Shown: in pieces, positions 33,278 to 45,860 of the stretch
Layout: the number at the start of each line of letters is the position of its first letter
How positions within the stretch are numbered: position 1 is the stretch's first letter
Assembly: GCA_033977485.1 (NCBI GenBank)
Contig: CM066987.1
Coordinates: 48,425,033 to 48,489,032, forward strand
Length of the DNA: 64,000 nt
Reading direction: 5' to 3'
Origin: Hydrangea macrophylla
Lineage: Eukaryota > Streptophyta > Magnoliopsida > Cornales > Hydrangeaceae
Notes under the pieces: generated by a model
The model's input: only the letters and a program-made list of their open reading frames with translations
Databases searched by the model: none
Told to the model about the DNA's origin: nothing
Program-made: the position numbers and the translations under genes

Positions 33278-34382
33278 GTTTGCTTTGGATTTGGCACTTG
33301 TGGCACCTTCTCACGTATTCACAACAATCTTTCTCCAATGTCGTCCAGTAGTGCCCGTGTCTTACGATCTTTTTGGCTAGCATGTGACCATTCATGTGTG
33401 GACCGCACACCCCTACGTGTATTTCTTCTATCATTCTTCTGGCACACTTTCCAAACAAGCAAGTTAGATTGTGACCATTGTATCCTTTCTTCAACAATTT
33501 TCCCCCGCAAATGATGAACTGTGCTGCGAACCTTCGAATTGCTCTTTTGTCTTTCTCGGAAGATTCTAGGGCATATGCCCCCTTTTCTATGAAGTCCCAA
33601 ACATCTTGGTACCATGGTGTTTCATTCTCTTCTTCTTCGATCGCGGCGACCATGTTGAACGAAGGCTCGTATCTTTGCTCAATTACCAAAGGCATCATCT
33701 TGACTCCCACGGGAATTTTGATCATGGAGGCTAAGGTAGCCAACGAATCTGGTAGCTGGTTATCTTCCCTTGGCAAGTAAAAGAATTTGATGTTCTTGAA
33801 TTGTCTCTTGAGATCGAGATGATCATGATAGGGCTTCAATCTTTCTTCTTTCACTTTCCATTCTCCTCTGGCTTGTGATATAATAAGGTTTGAATCTCCG
33901 AAGACATCCAACTTCTGAACTTTTAGTTCTATGCCTGCTTCCATCCCCAGAATGCATGCCTCGTATTCATCAGTGTTGGTGGTGGAGTTATAATTGAGCT
34001 TGACTGCCAGTGGGGTGTGGTCCCCATTTGGTGACACTAGAATCATTCCTACTCCGTAGCTTTTCATGTTGGCTGCTCCATCAAAGTACAACTTCCACTG
34101 TTCTTCCTTGAATTCCATGATATTCTCGTCCGGGAACGGAAAATCTCCATTTACTTCAGAATCAATGGCATATTCAGCAAGATGTTCAGCTATAGTTCTC
34201 CCTTTTACCAATTTCCTAGTCACATACTTGATATCGAATTCAGACAGTATAAGTAACCAACGGGATATACGACCGGTCACGGCGGGTTTTTCAAGGAGGT
34301 ATTTTAGAGGATCCATGCGGGATATGAGCACAACTGGGAAGGCCAGCATGTAGTGCCCCAGTCGGCGAGTGCACCAAACCAA
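33246..34382 (-). pseudogene. Tat 1 second RNase H (RVT_3) and integrase zinc domain
   Basis: After the tail of the Gypsy RNase H (LKYLLEKPAVTGRISRWLLI) comes a second, archaeal/plant-type RNase H: WKLYFDGAANMKSYGVGMIL near residue 95, NTDEYEACILGMEAG near 135, DVFGDSNLIISQARGEW near 160 and FYLPREDNQLPDSLATL near 205. These hold the acidic residues expected of PF13456. The H2C2 integrase zinc motif follows (HVGVCGPHMNGHML, then CCEYVRRCHKCQ) near residues 325-370. A dual RNase H is a hallmark of the Tat lineage. The frame is open for 378 codons, so this is one of the best preserved parts of the element. Confidence 0.88.
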
Positions 34383-35340
34383 GGCCCAGAGTAGTTGAGC
34401 TCATACCCAGTCATCCTCTTGCTAAGGTAATATATGGCTTTTTCAGAGTGACTTTCTTCTCCTTCTTGGCCTAGCATGTAACCAATGGCATTTTTGGAGA
34501 CAGATAGGTAAAGGAATAAGGGCTTATGAGGAGTGGGTGGTGAAAGGACTGGCGAATTTTGAAGGTAGACTTTTATTTTGTCGAAAGCTGCTTGGCATTG
34601 GTCATGCCATTGGAACTTCTCTCTTTTTCTCAGCAATCGGAACAAAGGATCACATGTAGTTGTGAGTTTGGAGATGAAGCGGCTAATAAATTGGATTCTT
34701 CCGAGAAGCCCTCTCACTTCCTTTTCATTCCGTGGTGGTGCCATTTCTAGGATTGCCTTGATCTTAGAGGGATCCACCTCTTTTCTCCTTTGTGTGATGA
34801 GAAAACCCAGGAGCTTACCGGAGGTCACACCGAAAGTGCATTTCTTTGGATTCAACCTCATCTTATATTTGCGCAACCTGTCAAAAAACTTTTCTAGTGC
34901 CACCAAGTGTCCTTCTCTGTCCTTGGACTTCACGATCATGTCATCTACGTATACTTCTACTTCCTTGTGAATCATGTCATGCAGCAGAGTGGTGGCAGCT
35001 CTTTGGTAGGTTGCTCCAGCGTTCTTGAGTCTGAAAGGCATTACTCTATCACAGTAGGTTCCCCAAGGTGTTGTGAATGTCACCTTTTCCCGATCTTCTG
35101 GCGCCATTAGAATCTGATTGTACCCCGAAAAGCCATCCATAAATGATAGTAGCTCATCTCCTGTGGTGTTATCCACTAAGACATCAATGTGGGGAAGCGG
35201 GAAGTCATCCTTAGGACTGGATTTGTTTAGATCACGGAAGTCGACGCACACACGAACTTTTCCATCCTTTTTAGGGACTGGCACGATATTGGCAACCCAT
35301 TTCGGATACTCGGTGACAATGATGAACCCTGCCTTGAATT
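34304..35340 (-). pseudogene. Tat 1 reverse transcriptase and first RNase H
   Basis: The RT fingers start at PVPKKDGKVRVCVDFRDLNK. Catalytic regions read LLSFMDGFSGYNQILMAPED and VEVYVDDMIVKSKDREGH (YVDD). The palm and connection follow with FGVTSGKLLGFLI and IQFISRFISKLTTTCDPLFR, then the Gypsy RNase H (LFLYLSVSKNAIGYMLGQEG). RNase H would normally carry a D/E in the first of these strands, and here it reads YLSVS. The frame is open for about 326 codons, then a frameshift near 34380 moves to the next segment. Confidence 0.9.
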
Positions 35341-35647
35341 ATTTCTCTACTTCTTCTTTGACCTTGAGTGCCCATTCTGGTCTCATGCGCCTAAGTTTCT
35401 ACTTGACGGGTTTAGAGTTGGGAAGGAGAAGAATGCGATGTTGGACGATGTTGGGATCGACCCCAGGCATGTCCTCGTAAGACCAAGCAAAAACAACTTT
35501 GAATTCTTTTAGCAAGAGAGTCAATTTTTCTTTTTCTTTTTTATTAAGAGTTAAGCCAATTTGCACAATTTGTGGATTATCTTTTTCACCTAGGTTAATT
35601 GATAAAGTATCTTTGATTATTTCATAAGCAGGTGGTTTTTCAAATAG

Positions 35648-37430
35648 TTACTTAAGTTTGATTGGGAGATCCTCAGAGGGATCTGTGCATTTACAAGTAT
35701 TAGACAAAGAGGAGTAAGCAGAATTGTCTTTCATTTCATTCATGACAGGTGGAGTTATTCCATTAGATAGTGGTGGGTTTACAACAGCCGACTCTGGTAC
35801 AGACTCGATAATTAGAAGTACAGACTCCGGGGGAATAGGGGATGGAGAGATAGATGACTCTATAGCCTGGCTGCTTAGACCCTCCTCAGTTGGCTTGATC
35901 TGATCATCTTGGCTCTTGGCCCTCTTTTCTTCCTTGTCTTCGGCGAACTCTTCCCACATTTTCTTGATGGCTTCAGTGTCCAGATACTCTAACCAGTCTT
36001 CCACCGGGGTTTTCTCAATTTCTTCGGGATATAACGGATCTTAATAGGGGGGCCTTTCGTAGTTGGCGAAGATTTCCAGCCCGGGGTACCTTTTCCCAGT
36101 GGCCTGATGGATCCAAGGTTCTGGGAACCCAAAATAAGAGAAATCATCCCCTTCTTTCATGAAATGCCCATTCAAGGTTTTGCGGTATGGTGGGAGACTC
36201 CTCACTCTTTTCTTCTATGGCCTCTGTAGCTCGACATCTTCTTCAGTGGGCTTGTACCCAAACCCACAAGTGCCTTGTTGCCCTTTGATCTGAGGGAACT
36301 CACGAATCCCTTACTGGCATCGGCCCAATCCCATTCCAGAAAAGTAGTTCATTTTACGGACGATGTTGACAACTATAGAGTGGATCTTGGGGAACTTGTC
36401 TTCATCATTGATCATGTGGACTTCTTCCATGAAGAATACCTCAATTTCTCCTTCTTCTAGCTCAGGTATTTGGATTTCAAAGATGGGAGCGTACTTTGGA
36501 AAAGCTTCATTACCCCAACTTTTGCCGAGGATGATTTTCACCTCCTTTTCATGAATGTACTTGATTATTTGATGCACAGTGGATGATACAGCTTTGTTGA
36601 CAAGCAGCCAGGGCCTCCCGATCAACAAATTGAATGAGGTAGGTATGTCCATAACTTGAAAGATTTTGGTGCTAACCAAAGATCCTACCTGGATTTGGAG
36701 AGAAATAATCCCCATCACATTTTTCTTGGTGTTATCGTAAGCCCCCACGGATTGCACAGGTGGTGTGATATCAAGGACATTGACCCCCAAGGCAGTGGAA
36801 GTCCTTAGAGCACAAGCATTTAGGGCAGAGTGATGTATCGACCAGACAGAATGGCACCTGCTATCCCTTACATCCAACAGTGATGTACAAAGCTTTGTTA
36901 TGTGCAGACCCTTTCGGCGGTCGGTCTTCATTAGAAAATGTAATGATTGGGTCAGGGGTGAGTGCGCCCAAGAAAGCCACCATGTCTTCCGGTGCAGTGT
37001 CGATGGGGACCTCAATTCTAGCCAAGGCATTCAACACAACATGCCTATGCTTGTGGGATGTTACCATGATTTCCCACATCGAGAGATGCGCTTAGGTTTT
37101 CTTCAACTGCTTTATCAACTCATTGTCTTCTTCGATGATCTCATCCATTTTTCCCTTTCCCTTGTCTTTGACCGAACTTTTTTTGATTACTTCAGTGGTA
37201 GGCTACGGAGGCTGGAAATGATGGCCTGACCAAGACAGATGATCAATCTTGGCAGGAGTAGGCCCTTCTACAGTCCCATCTTCTTTGAACCAGTCATAAT
37301 CTGTTCCCATAAATGGTTTCTCCGGCTCGTTCTAGATAGAAGCATCGCTTTCATTGTTGGGATCATACCATTTGAGGTCCACTGTCCCTAGATCGTGTTC
37401 TTCCAAGAAGAATAGATCTTGTTCATCAGC
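35648..37430 (-). pseudogene. Tat 1 protease and linker, broken active site
   Basis: Sequence before the protease reads ITSHKHRHVVLNALARIEVP with PEDMVAFLGAL. At the protease itself the frame stops after YITVGCKG, and a 1-nt insertion lies inside the codons of the DTGSA active site, which element 2 retains. Downstream protease parts survive in another frame (IFQVMDIPTSFNLLIGRPWL). The linker toward RT (EDWLEYLDTEAIKKMWEEFA) is acidic and follows at 36004-35648. The aspartic protease would normally cut the polyprotein, and this copy cannot. Confidence 0.8.
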
Positions 37431-37433
37431 CAA

Positions 37434-38145
37434 CTATTGCTGCCATTCATCATCCCCTCCTTCAATCAGATGGATTTCCACAGATTTCGGGATGTCAATG
37501 AGGGGTAAAGGTTGACCTAAGGGGGTGATATAGGTAGCAGGGTTGAAGGATACATGGTTGGACTCGATGAGGCCAATATTTTGGTGTTTTGGTAGAGGAT
37601 TTTGAGTGATATGGGGTTGCTTTAGAGGTGGCTCAATGATATTCTTGTCAATGAGGTCTTGGATATCATGGCGAAGGTGCATGCAATCATCGGTGTTATG
37701 GTCGGGGGCTTGGTGGTAGGTGCATCTTTTAGACATATCGCAATTTGGCGGGAGCGGGGTACTTCGAGGCTGGAGTAGTTGGAAGTGGCCCTTTTTAAGG
37801 AGGCGATCTAAGGCTGAGGAGAGGGGGATTTCTAATTTCGTGAAGCTGCGAGGAGGCTTCCTCGGGAAAGGGTGATTGGAGGAGTTAGCTTGGTTGGGAG
37901 GTTGGTACGGCCTAGGAGGGTAAGCCATAGGTTGACTGCTAAGGGCATTGACATCCGGAGGGTTGCTGGAGTAGTTGGGCCTTTTTGACTGACTCGGAGG
38001 CTCTTCTTTTTTGATCTTTCCTTCCCTTATGGCGTCTTTGATTCGAGTCCCAACTTCAAACAATTCATCAAAGGTGAAAATGGAATGGTAAAATAATTTC
38101 TCATGGTAGAGGGGCTGTAGATTCTGGATTAGCATCCTTACCTAT
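37434..38145 (-). pseudogene. Tat 1 gag, C-terminal part (after the solo LTR insertion)
   Basis: The frame reads LIQNLQPLYHEKLFYHSIFT and FDELFEVGTRIKDAI, the end of the Retrotrans_gag capsid region. A Pro/Ser/Asn-rich linker (YPPRPYQPPNQANSSNHPF) and a zinc-knuckle-like CTYHQAPDHNTDDCMHLRH follow. It ends at a stop in DEWQQ. The missing N-terminal part continues at 41412 on the other side of the solo LTR. CCTAT at 38141-38145 is the left target duplication. Confidence 0.85.
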
Positions 38146-41100
38146 TGTAGACACCCCATTTTGTCGGCTAACAGATTTAGGAGGCCACAAGCATGTCAAA
38201 CCTCGATGATTAGAAAGATCGGATTTTCAGAGATTACCTCTAACTCTCAAGAAGTCAAAGAATTTACAAAAATGACCAAAATGCCCCTAAAAGTCCAAAA
38301 TTCTCCAGGATTGGCCCAGAATCTCAGAAATCATTCAATGTTGTTCCAAACAAAAAAATAGGTATTTTAAAAGATGAATATATGAGATCATAAGCTCCTA
38401 GAGACCCCCAGAAGTCCCGGAAGTTCCCAGAAAGTCTCCGTTGACCGGTTTGACAAAGGTTTGACCAAGTTTGACCAAGGTTTGACCAAAATCATCCAAA
38501 GTGACCTAAAAGGTCCGAGATCATTCTAGATCATGTGAAAAGTCTTAAAATATGTTTTAAAAGAAAATCGGACGGAAACGTCAGTCTTTGGCGGCTCCCA
38601 GAAGTTCCCGGAATTTTCTGGAAGTGCACTGTTTGACTGATTTGACTGCAAGTTTGACCAAAAATCAAAGTCTTCTTTTCAACATTGAAATATTTTTATC
38701 AAATACTAGAGGTCAATAGCTTTCCAATGGTATATCGCACATAATTTCTGGATCTAAAACGAATTTGTTATGAATTTCTGAAGGTGAAAAATGCGATCAA
38801 TTCGGCTTTTATCGCGAATACCGCAAAACTTTACAAAGTGACCCAACTCCAAACTATTTTTTATGGAAAGTAGACCTCAATACCTTTCCAACGATATATC
38901 ACAATCTCAATTTGGATTTCGTGTGAATTTTCTGTGAATTTCAGACGAAATAGGGCCGTTTTGCGAATTCTGGGAGTTCTGGGGGCCAAAATGCAATTTT
39001 TGGTCAACAGGAAAATTGACTGCCGCGGCGGCACTCTGAGTGATTTTTCATTTTTTTGCAATGTTTGGTTAATTTTTGGGTTTTAATTTAAATTTTCAAC
39101 AAATAAAACGACATAGTTTTGATTATTCCGGGATTTTGGACCAATTAGAGACTTTTTAAAACCCAAAATACCTCCTCAAGTTGGCCTATAAAGGAGACCC
39201 GTTTACTTCCATTTAGGGGAGAGCTTGGAAGCAATTTGAGAGAGATATAGAAAGTTAGGAAGAAATAGAGAGAGAAATCAAGATCTTCTTCTTCAAATCC
39301 AAGCCAAATGTGAGTTTTTTTTTATTTAGTTTTCTAAAAACTAAACTTTAATTTTCAAGCTTTCAATCCATCTTCTTCATCTTCTTTGAGTTTCCTATGA
39401 GTTAGAGAGTGATGTACTCACCCATATACACAAATATGAGAGGTTGAATGCTTGTTGTTCCACCATTGAATATCATCTATTGATTTGTTCATTTGCTTGT
39501 TTATATACAATGTTCATCTCTTCTTACCTCATTTCTTTTTTATTTTATTTATTTACTTACTAGTTCATCATCATCTAGATGATGACATGAACTTTGAGGT
39601 GAGTGAATCCTTATGGATAGTAGCTCTTAACCTCAAAAACATGTTTGATAGATGATAATTATAACTTCAATACCTCCAAGGTATCCTTGAAGTTATGTTC
39701 AAATAAAAATGAATCTCTCCAATAATATTGGGGGTTCTTGATGATGAGTTTGATGTTGATATTCCAAGAGGTTATAATCTCTATTTGATGTTGAAAATAT
39801 ACTTTCAAAACCTCTATTTCAAAACCCCCCTCAATCCCTCTCATTTTGATTTCAAGAAAGAAAACTCAAGTTTTTTCCCAAAATCTTCAAAACAGTGAGT
39901 CAAAACAGTGAGTGATCTGAGTTCAAAGATTTCTCTAGAACTCAATACTCAATGTATGGATGCAAGACCACTTGAAAAATCTTCCTAACTCATTAGGGAA
40001 CACCATGATTTTTGGTTTGACTTGGAAGTGCTTGGAAATGGTCCATTTGGACCCAAACATTCCTTCCAGACATTCTGTTTTTTGTTGTCACAGCAGCTAG
40101 GTCCACTTCCGACCTCTTTTTCAGAACACTTTTCCAAACGGGGTGGTCATAACTTATTTTTTCCTTAAACTTCAATGTCTTAGGGAACTTTCTGTATAAA
40201 ATAGGCCTCTAGATCGTTCGTTTTCATGTTCTAAGATTTTTCAACATTTCAGTCGACAGTACGGACTCTGTTTCTGAGTGACCTCTATTGTTTATATGAT
40301 TTCTCTCAATCTGTGATAGTTATTAAAGATTGGATTTTTGGGTTGTGTTCTAGACACAATAAGAAAGATATACATAAAAGATCATGCATTGAAAACATTC
40401 CTAGCCCCTCTTTTCAATTTCCAAAAGATCATGTTACTGTTCTGTCCACTATTCACAGCAAACACATTTTAACTTTCATTCTTTGATTTGATGCTTATAT
40501 GCATTCCAAATTAGTTCATATCTTAGGAAGTAGTTCATACTACATTTGTACATATCCCATGTTGATTTGACTCATCCATTCATACACATTATAGACTTCT
40601 AAGTCATTCTAGGAATCCATGAACACAAAGCACACTACAACCTTGGCACATTCTAGATATATACATTGCATCCATGCAAGATTTCGGGCCTTCATGGCTC
40701 CTAATCTAAGAAGATTATACGGAATGAACTTGATCACACATTCATGCTTCCCCTCGATCTATTCTCCCTTTCTCATCCGTCCTGGGGATTGAGAGATCTT
40801 CTTTTATCAAAGATTAACATGTATCATACTAGCTAGCTAAGCATACTTTGTTTTCTTTGTTTATTTGTTTCAAGAACAATTCATGTCCCCCTTTAGATTA
40901 GGAAGTCTTGATTATTTGATACATGATTAGACGATTTTTCCTAGGTTTTTTTGTGTGATCTTTCACTTTACATTGTATGATATTTGGCTTAGATCTTATG
41001 AATGATATCTTATCTTTAGATCTTCCATTTCAAATTTTCTTATGTGATGTAATATACTATCATAGTATTATTTGTCGAACCAAACATAGTATAAGATGAT

Positions 41101-41406
41101 TATTTGGATGCTAATTGAGGCCCGTCGAAAGACGGGGCGAGTTGAGGGTGTTTTAGTCGCGACAAAGGCTCCTTTCTCTCTCGTACCAAAACCCCGAACC
41201 AAGTTCTTTGGTTATGAAGGGCCGGTGCCCTTATCCGCTTGGGTAAGTCAAAATTAGGTTTCTTGGTTCCTTAAAGACCAAGTGGCGACTCTGTATCTGT
41301 TTTCAATAGACCTTTTCTTATCTTTGATCCAAATCAAATTTCAAACAAAAACAAGTTCCAGTTTCAAAACAAAACAAAGAGAAGTGGTTCACTTCCGGTG
41401 TCCACA
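38146..41406 (+). mobile_element. Solo Tat LTR (LTR-B) inserted in gag
   Basis: It starts TGTAGACACCCC and ends GGTGTCCACA, and CCTAT flanks both sides (38141-38145 and 41407-41411). It is 3261 bp long with no internal element sequence, and it is in the opposite orientation to its host element. It carries the 347-bp segment once. A solo LTR is what remains after recombination between the two LTRs of a full element. Confidence 0.95.
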
Positions 41407-42115
41407 CCTATTCCTTTTCAATCGGCTGGTGGGTCATTTGGGCTACTTTATTCCTCCATCTGCTCGAAAATGCGGCGAATGATTCATTATTATTCTGCCG
41501 AATTATTTTCAAATCTCTAATTGTGACATCAAGTTCTTGGTTGTAGATTAGTGATCAACGAATACCCGAACTGTGTCTTCCTATGCCCGAGTTTTTGAAG
41601 CTTCCAAGGTAAGGAACCATGACAGTGCAGATTTTGCGAGAGTTTGTGGGAACAGCATTGCAATGTGCTCATGAGTGCAGCCCATTGATTGAAAAATGTT
41701 CATACACAGCTTTACACGGCTCTTCGGATTTCTGGTTCTGTCAAAATGGTCAATGGCAGGCATTTTGAAGTTTTCCGGTAGCTTCAGGCTCAAAAAGTCC
41801 TTCCAAGTCTAGCATGTAATCATCAACCCCTTCACTCTTCCTCAATACGCTTTCCAGTTTGTCGACTTTGTCCATTTTCTCTTGGAACTTTTTCTCATAT
41901 GCAGGAGACGGGGCCCCTTGAAAGCAGTCTTCTTCTGCATTGTTCTCGGGATGCGGTATGAATCCGAACGGTGGTGGTGGGAACTCAGGGGGACACTACT
42001 GCCACTGCTGTTTCAGTTCTTCCATAAACTTCAGGACCTGGGCCAGGCTGTCGGATTGCTGGCTTATGGTGGCTCCCAATTCGGTGACCTTATTTTCTAG
42101 CTCTTCCGGATTCAT
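41407..42115 (-). pseudogene. Tat 1 gag, N-terminal part
   Basis: The start codon at 42115 (minus) begins MNPEELENKVTELGATIS, matching the start of element 2 gag at 49385. The capsid region includes LKLPENFKMPAIDHFDRTRN and HEHIAMLFPQTLAKSALSWF, typical of Retrotrans_gag (PF03732). The frame is broken by several stops and small indels before it meets the solo LTR at 41411. Confidence 0.82.
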
Positions 42116-42496
42116 GCTAAAATAACTTGTTGGGCTAATTCTGACCAAATGATTATCTGAATTTCTGACCCAGGATGAAGAACCCAGTTGCTAGCTTTGA
42201 GAATCTATAGTGACCCTATAGATTCGAGAGGAGTTATATCATATTCTGATAGACGTGGACATGAATTGTGTGAAACTGACTGAGATAATGCTTGCAGACC
42301 GATAGGAATGGTGCATGCAAATGAGACAAGCATGCAGATGTAAGCCTAATCTATATGATGCTCCTATGTCTAACAGATAGCAGTTAAATAAATTAGGTCC
42401 TAACCATATAGAGTCTGCTAACTTTGCTTTTCAGTACGATCACTAGGGTTTTATGAAAGCTTCTAGGAGAGACTGGGCATTTCTGGTTGGTTTGGA

Positions 42497-43550
42497 CAGA
42501 GTTTCGGAGAGAAACTGGCATATCAGGGCATTTCTGGTTAGTTTGGACAGAGTTTCTGGGAGAAATGGGTTCATGTGGTTATATTTGGGATATCTGAACA
42601 GAGTTTCTGGGAGAAACTGGTTAATGTGGTTATATCTTGGATATCTAGACAGAGTTTCTGGGAGAAACTGGTTAATGTGGTTATATCTGGGTAATCTAGA
42701 CAGAGTTTCTAGGAGAAACGGGTAAATGTGGTTATATATCGGATATCTGGACAGAGTTTCTGGGAGTAACTGGTTAATGTGGTTATATCTAGGATATCTG
42801 GACAGAGTATCTGGGAGAAACTGGTTAATGTTGTTATATCTGGGATATCTGGACAGAGTTTCTGGAAGAAAAGGGTTAATGTGGTTATATCTGGGATATC
42901 TGGACAGAGTTTATGGGAGAAACTGGTTAATGTGGTTATATCTAGGATATCTGGACAGAGTTTCTGGGAGAAAAGGGTTAATGTGGATATATATCGGATA
43001 TCTGGACAGAGTTTCTGGGAGTAACTGGTTAATGTGGTTATATCTAGGATATCTGGTCAGAGTTTCTGGGAGAAACTGGTTAATGTGGTTATATCTGGGA
43101 TATCTGGACAGAGTTTCTGGGAGAAACTAGTTAATGTGGTTATATCTGGGTAATCTAGACAGAGTTTCTAGGAGAAACGGGTTAATGTGGTTATATATCG
43201 GATATCTGGACAGAGTTTCTGGGAGTAACTGGTTAATGTGGTTATATCTAGGATATCTGGACAGAGTTTCTGGGAGAAACTGGTTAATGTGGTTATATCT
43301 GGGATATCTGGACAGAGTTTCTGGAAGAAAAGGGTTAATGTGGTTATATCTGGGATATCTGGACAGAGTTTATGGGAGAAACGGGTTAATGTGGTTATAT
43401 CTAGGATATCTGGACAGAGTTTCTGGGAGAAAAGGGTTAATGTGGTTATATTTTGGATATCTGGACATAGTTTCTCGGAGAAACTGGTTAATGCTGTTAT
43501 ATCTGGGATATCTGGACAGAGCTTCTGGGAAAAGCTAGTTGATGTGGCGG
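42497..43550. repeat. 51-bp tandem array in the Tat 1 leader, 21 units
   Basis: CAGAGTTTCTGGGAGAAAC-type units start at 42497, 42548, 42599 and so on to 43517, all exactly 51 bp apart, with base changes but no length change. Because 51 is a multiple of three, one + strand frame stays open apart from stops at 42723 and 43131, encoding a 17-residue repeat (WLYLGYLDRVSGRNWLM). The array lies between PBS and gag, antisense to the element. The short flanks (42116-42496, 43551-44130) show no coding. Confidence 0.95.
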
Positions 43551-44130
43551 TAGCATGTGATGATGGTGATCATACTGTCTAGCAGGTTTTCATATTTCTT
43601 TGTCTTAGGACCGACAAAAAAGGTTTGCGGTGTATATCTTTGTGAGCATGGAGCAGACATCCTTGTCATGGTGCCTAGGCAGGTCAACTCAAGGTGATCA
43701 CATGTGAGTGATTGCCTTGGGAATCATAAGAAAGAGGTTCTGCCTCTTGCCACATAAACGTCTACACCGCGCAAGTAATCCCGTTAGGGCATACAGCAGT
43801 TATATCACATCGTCCTATCTAAAAAGAAAAATGAACAGTCCTATGAAAGGTTCTACAGAATTCTACATGCAAAGGCTGGGTTTTAGTCGGAGAGGTGATC
43901 ACATGTACGAAGGTTTTTACTCTTTTTGATATACCTTGGAAGGTACTGTATCAACGGTGACTTATGCCTTGGCACAGCAAGACCTGAACAATGTTAGCGC
44001 TGCGTTTCAGACACTGTCGGAGGGGAAATGCAGGAGTGCAATGCGGTGAACCAGACACAGTAAAAAGATGAATTTAAGGATGCTTCTTATGAGTCAAACC
44101 TTTGTATTATTTTGTTATGAAAATAATTTC

Positions 44131-44149
44131 CCTAGTGGTGTCGCCAGAT
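44131..44149 (-). other. Tat 1 primer binding site
   Basis: On the - strand, two bases after the LTR end (TGTCCACA-AT), CTGGCGACACCACTAGG follows. TGGCGACxCC-type sites are used by Ogre/Tat elements, reported as tRNA-Arg primed. The exact tRNA was not checked here. Confidence 0.65.
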
Positions 44150-45860
44150 TGTGGACACGAGAAATTAAATCGTCCACTCTTTTTGGTTTTGGTTTTGGTT
44201 TTGAGATTTTTTTTAAAAAGCAAAACAAAAGGGTCTTTTGAATACAGATACAGAGTCGCCACTTGGTCTTTATGGAACCAAGAAACCTAATTTGACTCAC
44301 CCAAATGGATAAAGGGCACCAGCCCTTCATAACCAAAGAACTTGTTTCGGGGTTTTGGTACGAGAGAGGAAGGAGCCTTTGTCACGACTAAAACACCCTC
44401 AACTCGCCCCGTCTCTCGATGGGCCTCAATTAGCATCCAAATAATCATCTTATACTATGAATGGCTCAACAATTAATACTATGATAGCATATTACATCAC
44501 ACAAGAATCATCATTCATAAGATCTTAGCCAAATATCACACAATGCAAAAGTGAAAGATCACACAAGTAAACCTAGGAAAAATCATCTAATCTCGTATCA
44601 AGTAATCAAGTTTTCCTAATCTAAAGGGGACATGGATTGTTCTTGAAACAAATAAACAAAGAAAACAAAGTATGCTTAGCTATCTAGTATGATGCATGTT
44701 AATCTTTGAGAAAAGAAGATCTCGCAATCCCCGGGACGGATGAGAAAGGGAGAATAGATCGAGGGAAAGCATGAACGTGTGATCAAATTCTTTGCTTTTA
44801 ATCTTCTTAGATTAGTAGTCACAAAAATCCCAAATCTTGCATGTATGCAATGAATGATCCTAGAATGTGCAAAGGTTGTTGTGTGTTTATGTACATGGAC
44901 TTTCTAAAGTGGCTTAGAAGTCTAGAATGTGTATGAATGAATGAAAGAAATCATCATAGGATATGTACAAATGTAGCATGAACTACTTCCTAAGACATGA
45001 GCTAATTTGGAGTGCATGTAAGCATCAAATCAAATAATGAAAGTAAAAGTGTGCTTGCTGTGAATAGTGGACAGAACAGTAACATGATCTTTTGGAAATT
45101 GAACAGATGGGTTAGGACTGTTTTCAATGCATGATTTTTTATGGAGATCTTCCTTATTATGTCTAGAACACTCCCAAAAGCCAATCTTTAATAACTATCA
45201 CAGATTGAGAGAAATCATATACACAATAGAGGTTATTTAAAAATAGAGTCCGTATTATCGACTGAAATGTTAGAAAACCTTCTAAAATGAAAACAAAAGA
45301 TCTAGAGGCCCATATTATACAAAAATTTCCCTAAGACATTGAAGTTCAAGGGAAAAATAAGTTGGGACCACTCATTTTGAAAACGTTTTCTGTAAAACAT
45401 GTTGAAAGTCAACCTAGCTGCTGTGACAGTAGGGGCAGAATGTTTAGACAAAAATGGATCCCTTTCAAGTGCTTCCAAGTCAAGCCAAAAATCATGGGTG
45501 TTCTATAATGAGTTAGAAAGACTTTCCCAGCCGTCTTGCATTCCTATAATGAGTATTGAACTCAAAATAATTCTTTGAAGTTAAATGACTCACTGTTTTG
45601 AAGGTTTTTGAGAAAACAAGGTTTATTTCTTGGAATCCCAATATTAGGGTTTTGAGGGGTTTTGAATGTATATTTTTAGCACTTAAATGAAGATTATGAC
45701 CACTTGAAATATCAACATTTGAACTCATATTAAGAGCCTCCAAGATTGCTTGAGACATTGTTTTATTTTGGAAATAGCCTCAGGAATACATGGGGATGTA
45801 TTGAGGTTGTAACCATCATCTATCAAACATGTTTTTGAGGTCAAGATCTACTATCCATAA
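44150..45860 (-). repeat. Tat 1 5' LTR (LTR-C), truncated
   Basis: It has the same boundary as LTR-A and LTR-D (TGTGGACACGAG on the + strand). It lacks about 30 bp (AATGGAAGATCAAAAGATAA region) present in the others. It ends at ACTATCCATAA, where the element 2 RT sequence takes over, so about the first half of this LTR (in element orientation) is gone. Confidence 0.88.

Larger units (their letters stand above)
22098..45860 (-). mobile_element. Tat/Ogre-type Gypsy element 1 (inactive, about 20 kb without its insertion)
   Basis: On the - strand it runs from a truncated 5' LTR (45860-44150) through PBS, leader with a 51-bp array, gag, protease, RT, two RNase H domains, integrase, a 6.3-kb region with antisense accessory genes and PPT to the 3' LTR (26039-22098). 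RT before integrase places it in Gypsy. The extra RVT_3-type RNase H, LTRs over 3 kb, antisense ORFs and tandem repeats in the UTRs are features of the Tat/Ogre lineage. All enzymes carry disabling changes, and a solo LTR interrupts gag. Confidence 0.88.

Noticed and set aside
33269..35480. Long + strand frames across Tat pol
   Set aside because: They are antisense shadows of RT, RNase H and integrase, which have clear family motifs on the - strand.
42497..43550. Regular 51-bp array as a CRISPR array or as a real repeat-protein gene
   Set aside because: There are no constant repeats with unique spacers and the DNA is plant. The whole unit repeats. The frame is open because 51 is divisible by three, so no CDS is called.
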